Source: Streptomyces sp. NBRC 110611 (GTDB lineage: Bacteria > Actinomycetota > Actinomycetes > Streptomycetales > Streptomycetaceae). Taken from it: DNA of 64,000 nucleotides. The stretch spans positions 217,931-281,930 of the forward strand of contig NZ_BBUY01000006.1 in assembly GCF_001590865.1 (NCBI RefSeq), written 5' to 3'. Each line of letters begins with the position of its first letter. Position 1 is the first letter of the stretch. Under the pieces are notes generated by a model. The model was given only the letters and a program-made list of their open reading frames with translations. It did no database searches and was not told where the DNA came from. A program made the position numbers and the translations under genes. Positions 8,288-15,138 of the stretch are shown here, piece by piece.

Positions 8288-9175
8288 TTGAACCCTCGGA
8301 TCAGTGACCTCGTGACGCTGCGGGCCCGGCGGCCCGGAGCCGTCGCGGAGGCCGCCGCCCGCCGCACCCGTCGTCCGCTCATCGGCGACAGCGGCCGGCT
8401 GATGATCATCGCCGCCGACCATCCGGCCCGCGGTGCGCTCGCCGTCGGCGACCGCCGGCTCGCCATGGCCAACCGCCTCGATCTGCTGGAGCGCCTGGTC
8501 CTGGCGCTGTCCCGGCCCGGCGTGGACGGGGTGCTGGCCACCGCCGACATCCTGGAGGACCTGCTGCTGCTCGGCGCCCTCGACGGCAAGGTGGTGATGG
8601 GCTCCATGAACCGGGGCGGCATCGCGGGCGCCTCGTTCGAGATGGACGACCGGTTCACCGGGTACCGGCCGCAGGACCTCGCCCGGCTCGGGTTCGACGC
8701 GGGGAAGCTGCTGCTGCGCATCGACTACGACGACGCCGGGTCGCTGTCCACGCTGGAGGCCACCGCCCGCGCCATCGACGCCATGGCCGAGCGGGAACTC
8801 CCGGTCTTCGTCGAGCCGTTCCTCTCCTCCCGGATAGAGGGCAAGGTCCGTAACGACCTCAGCCCCGAGGCCGTCACCCGCTCCGTCGCCATCGCCTCCG
8901 GCCTCGGCGGCACCTCCGCGTACACCTGGCTCAAGCTGCCGGTGACCGACGACCCCGCGGCCATGGCGCGGGTCTGCGAGACCACCACCCTGCCCACGGT
9001 GCTGCTCGGCGGCGACATCGGCAGCACCGTCCAGGACCAGCAGGCCGCCTACGAGAAGTGGCACAAGGCGCTGCGGCTGCCGACCGTGCAGGGGCTGGTC
9101 GTCGGGCGCTCCCTGCTCTACCCCGCCGACGGGGATGTCGCGGCCGCCGTGGACACCGCCGTCGGCCTGCTGTGA
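8288..9175 (+). CDS. Cgl0159-type (beta/alpha)8 aldolase-like protein of inositol clusters
   Basis: A 295-residue protein of the class named after a Corynebacterium glutamicum inositol-locus gene. It has the look of a class I aldolase barrel: MIIAADHPARGAL near residue 38, GSMNRGGIAG, LLRIDYDD, FVEPFLSSR, TWLKLPV with a lysine in a Schiff-base-like position, and VLLGGDIGS. No recognisable IolJ (class II aldolase) is in the window, so this gene is the natural candidate to split 2-deoxy-5-keto-gluconate 6-phosphate into malonate semialdehyde and dihydroxyacetone phosphate. That reaction is inferred from context. The start is TTG 8288 behind AAGGTGAG, 43 bp after iolC. Confidence 0.75.
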   Translation: MNPRISDLVTLRARRPGAVAEAAARRTRRPLIGDSGRLMIIAADHPARGALAVGDRRLAMANRLDLLERLVLALSRPGVDGVLATADILEDLLLLGALDGKVVMGSMNRGGIAGASFEMDDRFTGYRPQDLARLGFDAGKLLLRIDYDDAGSLSTLEATARAIDAMAERELPVFVEPFLSSRIEGKVRNDLSPEAVTRSVAIASGLGGTSAYTWLKLPVTDDPAAMARVCETTTLPTVLLGGDIGSTVQDQQAAYEKWHKALRLPTVQGLVVGRSLLYPADGDVAAAVDTAVGLL

Positions 9176-9244
9176 CCGCCGGACCGACGGCCGCTGATCA
9201 CCCGACGTCGATGACTGTCAGTGGTGAGTAGGAGACTTGTAGTT

Positions 9245-10165
9245 ATGGGTGCTGAGGACATGAACTTCACCGACTTCCACGTCAAGGCGGGGCAGGCGGA
9301 CGGCGGACCGTACGCCGTCTCCATCGATCCCGAGCGGGCCGGCTGGGGATACTCCTCCCTCCACGTCCTGGAGCTGCCCGCCGGCGGTCACCACTCCTTC
9401 GCCACCGGCGACAGCGAGTGGATCGTGCTGCCGCTCTCCGGTGGCTGCACGGTCGTGACCGACGGCGGTGAGACCTTCGAACTGGCCGGACGGGAGAGCG
9501 TGTTCCGCGGCGTCACGGACTTCGCGTACGTACCGAGGGACGCGCATGTGCAGATCGCCAGCGGGGCGGGCGGCCGGTTCGCGCTGACCGGGGCGCGCTG
9601 CGAGCGGCGGCTGCCGGCCCGTTACGGGCCCGCGTCGTCCGTCCCGGTGGAGCTGCGCGGCAGGGGCAACTGCTCCCGCCAGGTCAACAACTTCGGGGCG
9701 GCGGACGCCTTCGAGTGCGACAAGCTCATCGCCGTCGAGGTGCTCACCCCCGGCGGCAACTGGTCCTCCTACCCGCCGCACAAGCACGACGAGTGCCGCC
9801 CGGGGGAGGAGAGCGAGCTGGAGGAGATCTACTACTTCGAGATCGAGCCCGCGCACGGCACGGACGGGGTGGGGTATCAGCGCGTCAGCCCGTCTGGGCA
9901 CGGCCGGGGCACCGATGTCCTCGCCGAGGTGCGCAGCGGCGACGCCGTCCTGATCCCCGACGGCTGGCACGGCCCGTCCATCGCCGCACCCGGCCACACC
10001 ATGTACTACCTCAACGTGATGGCCGGGCCGGGGGACGAACGCCAGTGGCTGATCTGCGACCACCCGGACCATGCCTGGATCCGCGGCACCTGGCCCGATC
10101 AGCCCGTGGACCCCCGCCTCCCCCTCTACCAAGCCCCCACCGCCCCTTCCGGAGACGCCCGATGA
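9245..10165 (+). CDS. iolB: 5-deoxy-glucuronate isomerase
   Basis: Bicupin isomerase that converts 5-deoxy-glucuronate to 2-deoxy-5-keto-gluconate. The 306-residue protein contains two cupin halves; the second carries the metal-binding motif YPPHKHDE with the downstream EEIYYFEIEP and the late histidine in DGWHGPS. The start is ambiguous: ATG 9245 has AGGAG at a 10-nt spacing, ATG 9260 has GAGG only 2 nt away, and GTG 9221 is also in frame; I prefer 9245. It overlaps iolD by ATGA, so the two are translationally coupled. Confidence 0.88.
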   Translation: MGAEDMNFTDFHVKAGQADGGPYAVSIDPERAGWGYSSLHVLELPAGGHHSFATGDSEWIVLPLSGGCTVVTDGGETFELAGRESVFRGVTDFAYVPRDAHVQIASGAGGRFALTGARCERRLPARYGPASSVPVELRGRGNCSRQVNNFGAADAFECDKLIAVEVLTPGGNWSSYPPHKHDECRPGEESELEEIYYFEIEPAHGTDGVGYQRVSPSGHGRGTDVLAEVRSGDAVLIPDGWHGPSIAAPGHTMYYLNVMAGPGDERQWLICDHPDHAWIRGTWPDQPVDPRLPLYQAPTAPSGDAR

Positions 10166-12039
10166 CGACTCGACGGCTCACCGTCGCCCAGGCCCTGGTC
10201 GAGTTCCTGGGTCACCAGTACACCGAGCGCGACGGCAGGCGCCACCGGCTGATCACCGCCTGCTGGGGCATCTTCGGCCACGGCAACGTCGCCGGCCTCG
10301 GCCAGGCCCTGCTGGAGTCGGGCCCGGACACCCTGCCGTACCTCCAGGGCCGTAACGAACAGGCCATGGTGCACGCCGCGGTCGGCTACGCCCGGCAGTG
10401 CGACCGGCTCTCCGCGCAGGCCGTCACCACCTCCGTCGGCCCCGGCGCCACCAACCTCGTCACCGGCGCCGCGCTGGCCACCGTCAACCGCCTGCCGGTG
10501 CTGCTGCTGCCCGGCGACGTCTTCGCCACCCGGCCGGCGGAGCCGGTCCTCCAGCAGCTGGAGGTCCCGTACGCGGGCGACGTGTCGGTGAACGACGCGC
10601 TGCGTCCGGTCTCCCGCTACTTCGACCGGGTCACCCGCCCCGAGGCGCTGATCCCGGCCGCCCTGCAGGCGATGCGGGTGCTCGCCGACCCCGTCGACAC
10701 CGGCGCGGTCACCCTGGCGCTGCCGCAGGACGTGCAGGCCGAGGCGTACGACTGGCCGGCGGAGTTCTTCGCCGACCGGGTGTGGCGCGTCCCCCGGCCC
10801 GCCCCCGACGCCGGTGCGCTCGCCGCCGCCGTCCGCGCCGTCCGCGGTGCCCGCCGGCCGCTGCTGATCGCGGGCGGCGGGGTCCACCACTCCGAGGCGG
10901 AGGACGCGCTGCGCGCCTTCGCCGACACCACCGGCATCCCGGTCGCCTCGACCCAGGCGGGCAAGGGCTCGCTGCGCCACGACCACCCCGCGGACGTCGG
11001 CGGGATCGGCCACACCGGCACCGCGACCGCCGACGCGCTGGCCCGCGAGGCCGACCTGATCATCGGCGTCGGGACCCGCTACACCGACTTCACCACCGCC
11101 TCCGCGACCCTGTTCGCCGAGCCCGGTGTCCGTTTCGTCAACCTCAACATCGCCCCGTTCGACTCCCACAAGCTGGGTGCGGCCTCGCTGGTCGCCGACG
11201 CCCGCGCCGGGCTCGAAGCGCTCACCATGGCGCTGTCCGGCCACCGCGTCGCGGCGGAGTACGAGGCCGGTTACGCGGCGGCGAAGGCGGACTGGGAGCG
11301 GCGGGTGGACGCCGCGTACGGGGCGGACGACGACTCCGCGCGGCCGTCCCAGACGCAGGTGCTCGGTGCGCTGGACGCCCTGGCCGACGACACCGACGTG
11401 ATCGTCAACGCGGCCGGGTCACTCCCCGGCGACCTGCACAAACTCTGGCGCGCCCGGTCCCGTCGGCAGTACCACCTGGAGTACGGATACTCCTGCATGG
11501 GCTATGAGATCCCCGCCGCGATCGGCGTGCGGATGGCCGCCCCGGACCGGCCGGTGTGGGCGCTGGTCGGCGACGGTACGTACCTGATGAACCCCACCGA
11601 GATCGTCACCGCGGTCCAGGAGGGCATCAATATCAACATCGTGCTCATCCAGAACCATGGGTATGCGTCCATCGGAGGCCTCTCCGAGCAGACCGGCGGT
11701 GAACGGTTCGGCACGGCGTACCGCTTCCGCGCCGGGGACGGTACGTACACCGGCGCGCCGCTGCCGGTGGACCTGGCCGCCAACGCCGCCTCGCTGGGCA
11801 TGGCCGTCCTCCGCGCCGGCACGGTCGGCGAGCTGCGCGCCGCGCTCGCCGAGGCGCGTGGCGCGAACCGGCCCACATGTGTCTATGTCGAGACCGAATC
11901 GGCTGACACTGTGCCGGGCGCGCCGGAGGCCCAGGCCTGGTGGGATGTGCCTGTTGCCGAGACCGCGACCCGTCCGGCGGCGGTCGCCGCCCGTGAGGAG
12001 TACGAACGGTACGCCGCCGGGCGCCGCCGCCACCTCTGA
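10162..12039 (+). CDS. iolD: 3D-(3,5/4)-trihydroxycyclohexane-1,2-dione acylhydrolase
   Basis: Thiamine-diphosphate enzyme of 625 residues that hydrolytically opens the cyclohexane-dione ring to 5-deoxy-glucuronate. The N-terminal pyrimidine-binding domain has the catalytic-glutamate region YLQGRNEQAMVHAAVGYAR; the middle domain includes LLIAGGGVHHSEAE; the C-terminal pyrophosphate-binding motif begins GDGTYLMNPTEI at about residue 471 and ends in QNHGY. ATG 10162 overlaps the iolB stop and has GGAGACG upstream. The far more extended open frame on this strand from 9715 is a shadow of iolB. Length and motifs are as expected for IolD. Confidence 0.92.
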   Translation: MTTRRLTVAQALVEFLGHQYTERDGRRHRLITACWGIFGHGNVAGLGQALLESGPDTLPYLQGRNEQAMVHAAVGYARQCDRLSAQAVTTSVGPGATNLVTGAALATVNRLPVLLLPGDVFATRPAEPVLQQLEVPYAGDVSVNDALRPVSRYFDRVTRPEALIPAALQAMRVLADPVDTGAVTLALPQDVQAEAYDWPAEFFADRVWRVPRPAPDAGALAAAVRAVRGARRPLLIAGGGVHHSEAEDALRAFADTTGIPVASTQAGKGSLRHDHPADVGGIGHTGTATADALAREADLIIGVGTRYTDFTTASATLFAEPGVRFVNLNIAPFDSHKLGAASLVADARAGLEALTMALSGHRVAAEYEAGYAAAKADWERRVDAAYGADDDSARPSQTQVLGALDALADDTDVIVNAAGSLPGDLHKLWRARSRRQYHLEYGYSCMGYEIPAAIGVRMAAPDRPVWALVGDGTYLMNPTEIVTAVQEGININIVLIQNHGYASIGGLSEQTGGERFGTAYRFRAGDGTYTGAPLPVDLAANAASLGMAVLRAGTVGELRAALAEARGANRPTCVYVETESADTVPGAPEAQAWWDVPVAETATRPAAVAAREEYERYAAGRRRHL

Positions 12040-12082
12040 CCCGTTGCCCCGTCCGGGTCCCACCGACCCGTCCGGGACCGCC

Positions 12083-12112
12083 ACCTCTGAAGTCGTCACC
12101 TCTGAAGTCGTC
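12083..12112. repeat. 15-bp tandem duplication in iolD-mmsA gap
   Basis: The 15-mer ACCTCTGAAGTCGTC is present twice in perfect tandem (12083-12097, 12098-12112) between the iolD stop and the mmsA ribosome site. It carries no obvious hairpin and is probably a replication-slippage product. Confidence 0.8.
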
Positions 12113-12132
12113 ACCCCAGAAAGGCCCCCAGA

Positions 12133-13626
12133 ATGAAGACCATCAGCCACTGGATCGGCGGCAAGCCCGTCGAGGGTGTCTCCGGCAACTTCGGCCCGGT
12201 CTACAACCCGGCCACCGGCGCCCAGGAGAAGCAGGTCGCCTTCGCGTCGGCCGAGGAGGTCGACGCGGCCGTCCGCGCGGCCCGGGAGGCGTACCGGACC
12301 TGGGGCACCAGCTCGCTGGCCAAGCGCACCGCGGTGCTCTTCAAGTACCGCGAGCTGGTCGACGCGCACCGCGAGGAGCTCGCCCGGCTGATCACCGCCG
12401 AGCACGGCAAGGTGCACTCCGACGCGCTCGGGGAGGTCGCCCGCGGGCTGGAGATCATCGAGCTGGCCTGCGGCATCCCCGAGAAGCTCAAGGGCGAGCT
12501 GTCCACCCAGGTCTCCACCCGGGTCGATGTCGCCGCCATCCGGCAGTCCCTGGGCGTGGTGGCCGGTATCACGCCGTTCAACTTCCCGGCGATGGTGCCG
12601 ATGTGGATGTTCCCCCTCGCCATCGCCTGCGGTAACACCTTCGTCCTCAAGCCGAGCGAGAAGGTGCCCGGCGCCGCGTTCAAGCTGGCCGAGCTGGCCG
12701 CCGAGGCGGGCCTGCCGGACGGGGTGCTGAACATCGTCAACGGTGACAAGGTGGCCGTCGACGCCCTCCTCACGCACCCGGACGTCGCCGCGGTCTCCTT
12801 CGTGGGCTCCACCCCCATCGCCCGGTACATCCACACCACGGGTACCGCGCACGGCAAGCGGGTGCAGGCGCTGGGCGGCGCCAAGAACCACATGCTGGTG
12901 CTGCCGGACGCCGACCTGGACCTGGCCGCGGACTCCGCGATCAACGCCGCGTACGGCTCGGCCGGTGAGCGCTGCATGGCCATCTCCGTCGTCGTCGCCG
13001 TCGGTGAGACCGCCGACCCGCTGATCGGCAAGATCAAGGAGCGCGCCGACCAGCTGCGGATCGGCCCCGGCGACGACCCGGCGTCCGAGATGGGCCCGCT
13101 GATCACCAAGGCCCACCGCGACAAGGTCGCCTCGTACGTCACCGGTGCCGCGGCCCAGGGCGCCGACGTCGTCATCGACGGCACCGGATTCACCGTCGAC
13201 GGGTACGAGGACGGCCACTGGATCGGCATCTCGCTGCTGGACCACGTCACACCCGAGATGGACGCCTACCGCGACGAGATCTTCGGCCCGGTGCTGTCGG
13301 TCGTCCGTGTGGAGACGTACGAGCAGGCCATCGAGCTGATGAACAGCTCGCCGTGGGGCAACGGCACCGCGATCTTCACCCGGGACGGCGGCGCGGCCCG
13401 CCGCTTCCAGCTGGAGGTCGAGGCGGGCATGGTCGGCGTGAACGTCCCGATCCCCGTGCCGGTCGGCTACCACTCCTTCGGCGGCTGGAAGGACTCGCTC
13501 TTCGGCGATCACCACATCTACGGCAACGACGGCGTGCACTTCTACACCCGGGGGAAGGTCGTCACCACCCGGTGGCCCGACCCGGCGGACGGCGGGATCA
13601 ACCTGGGCTTCCCGCGTAACCACTGA
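12133..13626 (+). CDS. mmsA: Methylmalonate/malonate-semialdehyde dehydrogenase (CoA-acylating)
   Basis: Aldehyde dehydrogenase of 497 residues; it oxidises malonate semialdehyde to acetyl-CoA (IolA role) and methylmalonate semialdehyde to propionyl-CoA in valine and thymine breakdown. MmsA-type signatures are present: GITPFNFPAMVPMWMFP, the NAD-fold motif FVGSTPIARYI, ALGGAKNHMLVLPDADL (the asparagine-histidine replacing the usual glutamate region) and the catalytic cysteine at residue 281 in AGERCMAIS. It lies 93 bp after iolD, with AGAAAGG before ATG 12133, and closes the plus-strand iol arm. A hairpin at 13696-13736 follows. Confidence 0.92.
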   Translation: MKTISHWIGGKPVEGVSGNFGPVYNPATGAQEKQVAFASAEEVDAAVRAAREAYRTWGTSSLAKRTAVLFKYRELVDAHREELARLITAEHGKVHSDALGEVARGLEIIELACGIPEKLKGELSTQVSTRVDVAAIRQSLGVVAGITPFNFPAMVPMWMFPLAIACGNTFVLKPSEKVPGAAFKLAELAAEAGLPDGVLNIVNGDKVAVDALLTHPDVAAVSFVGSTPIARYIHTTGTAHGKRVQALGGAKNHMLVLPDADLDLAADSAINAAYGSAGERCMAISVVVAVGETADPLIGKIKERADQLRIGPGDDPASEMGPLITKAHRDKVASYVTGAAAQGADVVIDGTGFTVDGYEDGHWIGISLLDHVTPEMDAYRDEIFGPVLSVVRVETYEQAIELMNSSPWGNGTAIFTRDGGAARRFQLEVEAGMVGVNVPIPVPVGYHSFGGWKDSLFGDHHIYGNDGVHFYTRGKVVTTRWPDPADGGINLGFPRNH

Positions 13627-13694
13627 CGTCCGAACCCTGACGTCCATCACCCCTGACGTCCATCACCACTGGCGTCCGTAATCACTGACGTCCA
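13623..13694. repeat. Degenerate CTGACGTCC tandem repeats after mmsA
   Basis: Five spaced copies of (C)TGACGTCC or TGGCGTCC variants, most followed by ATCAC, run from the mmsA stop codon to the terminator stem (for example at 13623, 13637, 13652, 13668 and 13684). They are non-coding as far as I can see. The spacing of about 15-16 bp suggests slippage expansion; the core TGACGTC also forms half of the TGACGTCA palindrome at 7116-7123. Confidence 0.6.
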
Positions 13695-13695
13695 C

Positions 13696-13736
13696 GCCGG
13701 GCTCCCCGTCGGCCGATATCCGGCGGGGAGCCCGGC
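13696..13736 (+). terminator. Strong hairpin terminating the iol plus-strand operon
   Basis: GCCGGGCTCCCCG (13696-13708) pairs perfectly with CGGGGAGCCCGGC (13724-13736) across a 15-nt loop. It is 70 bp after the mmsA stop and before the next plus-strand gene, so it is read as the operon terminator. Confidence 0.75.
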
Positions 13737-13872
13737 ATGTCCGCTTCCGGGGCGCGGAGTGCGGGGCGTGGAGCGCGGGGTGCGGGAGACCGGGCGGCGG
13801 CGCGTTGCTACCGTGCTCCTTCGCCGGGCGACGACTTCGCCGAGCAACGACACCACGGGGGACACCGACGTC

Positions 13873-15024
13873 ATGGCACAACCGATGGCGCTCGCCAAGG
13901 GCGCCCGCATCACCGGCGGGGCGTTCTGCCTGCTGTTCTTCCTCTTCACGGCCTACTGGCTGGCCGTCGACCTCGGCGAGTTCGGCCTCGACGGCGTCTG
14001 GGAGTCGTGGACGTTCCAGCGGTCCGACGGGGTCAACCAGGTCATCGGCCCGCTCCAGTTCGGCCTCGCCCTCCTGCAGTTGATCGCGGCGCTGGCGGCG
14101 TTCACCGGGATCCGGGCGGCCGGCGGGATGCTCGCGGTCGCCACCACGTTCACCTTCGCGACCGCTCTGCAGGCCCTCGTCAGTGTCGGCAACCACACCA
14201 GCACCAACCGGTGGTTCCGGCACGCCGAGACGGCCACCGACACCTTCGACGGTGTCTTCATCAGCAGCGGCCTGCTGTTCCTGCTGACCCTCCCCGCCGG
14301 GATCGTGCTGCTGGCCGGTATGCGCCCGTGGCCGCGTGCCACGCCCAGCGACCCGCCGATGCGCCCGGCCCGGGTGGCCGGTGTGGTGTGCGGTCTGGTG
14401 CTCGGTGCGATGGCCCTCGTCAACGTGGTCTGGCAGCTCTACATGCTGGTGGAGGGCGGCACCGGCTCCTTCGAGATGCTCTACCTCGGCAAGGGATCCC
14501 TCAGCACTCTGCTGAGCCTGGCTCCCGGCTGGTCGGCGCTGGTCTTCCTGCTGCTGACCGTGCCGGCCGGGCTCAACACCCTGATGCGCGGCGGCGCGGC
14601 CCGCGGTCTGGTCATCGGGCTGTCGATCGTGACGCTGCCCAGTGCCCTCGTCGCGATCGTCGGGATGGCCGCCAACGGCGCCCTGTTCTCCTTCAACGGG
14701 CCCATGCCGGGCCTGACCGTCATCAGCCATATCCAGCTGCTGCTCGACACGCTCGGCTCGGCGGCGCTGCTCGCCCTGATGGCCCGCGGTGAGCCGGCCG
14801 CCCCGGCGTGGTACCCGCCGTCCCCGGCCCCGCAGTTCGCCGCCCCCGGGTTCGTCCCGCCGCCCGGTCCCGGTGCGCAGATGCCGCCGGCTCCTGGCTG
14901 GCAGCCGCCGCCCGGGCCTGCTGTGCCGCCCGTCCCGCCGGGGCCTTCCGCGCCTCCCGCGCCTCCCGCGCCTCCTGTGCCTCCCGCGCCTCCGCAGGGT
15001 GGATTCGGGCCGCCGCAGTACTGA
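13873..15024 (+). CDS. Multi-pass membrane protein with proline-rich C-terminal tail
   Basis: Function not recognised. The 383-residue protein has about eight hydrophobic segments (for example ITGGAFCLLFFLFTAYWLAV near the N-terminus and GVVCGLVLGAMALVNVVWQL midway) in the first 300 residues. The last 80 are a cytoplasmic-looking tail of PPAPPAPP-type repeats ending in GFGPPQY. Such Pro/Gly/Tyr tails are common on Streptomyces membrane proteins and may bind partners. ATG 13873 begins MAQPMALAKGAR; GGGGGA lies about 10 nt upstream. The longer in-frame extension to 13759 is arginine-rich shadow. It stands alone between two hairpin or spacer regions. Confidence 0.7.
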   Translation: MAQPMALAKGARITGGAFCLLFFLFTAYWLAVDLGEFGLDGVWESWTFQRSDGVNQVIGPLQFGLALLQLIAALAAFTGIRAAGGMLAVATTFTFATALQALVSVGNHTSTNRWFRHAETATDTFDGVFISSGLLFLLTLPAGIVLLAGMRPWPRATPSDPPMRPARVAGVVCGLVLGAMALVNVVWQLYMLVEGGTGSFEMLYLGKGSLSTLLSLAPGWSALVFLLLTVPAGLNTLMRGGAARGLVIGLSIVTLPSALVAIVGMAANGALFSFNGPMPGLTVISHIQLLLDTLGSAALLALMARGEPAAPAWYPPSPAPQFAAPGFVPPPGPGAQMPPAPGWQPPPGPAVPPVPPGPSAPPAPPAPPVPPAPPQGGFGPPQY

Positions 15025-15138
15025 CCGCCGGCCACCTGTGTACCGCGTCCGTGGTACGCGGCGGGCGGTCCCTACTCCCAGCGGAGACCCCCGGGTTCAG
15101 ACCGGAGGACGGGCCGATTGTCAGAGGCCGTACTTAAG

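Noticed and set aside
11419..13650. A 743-codon minus-strand frame over iolD/mmsA
   Set aside because: Antisense shadow of two strongly supported enzymes; composition (Asp/Gly/Arg) typical of GC-rich antisense frames.
12083..13694. CRISPR array or phage-type repeats
   Set aside because: Repeats are short, immediately tandem and lack spacers; no cas genes.
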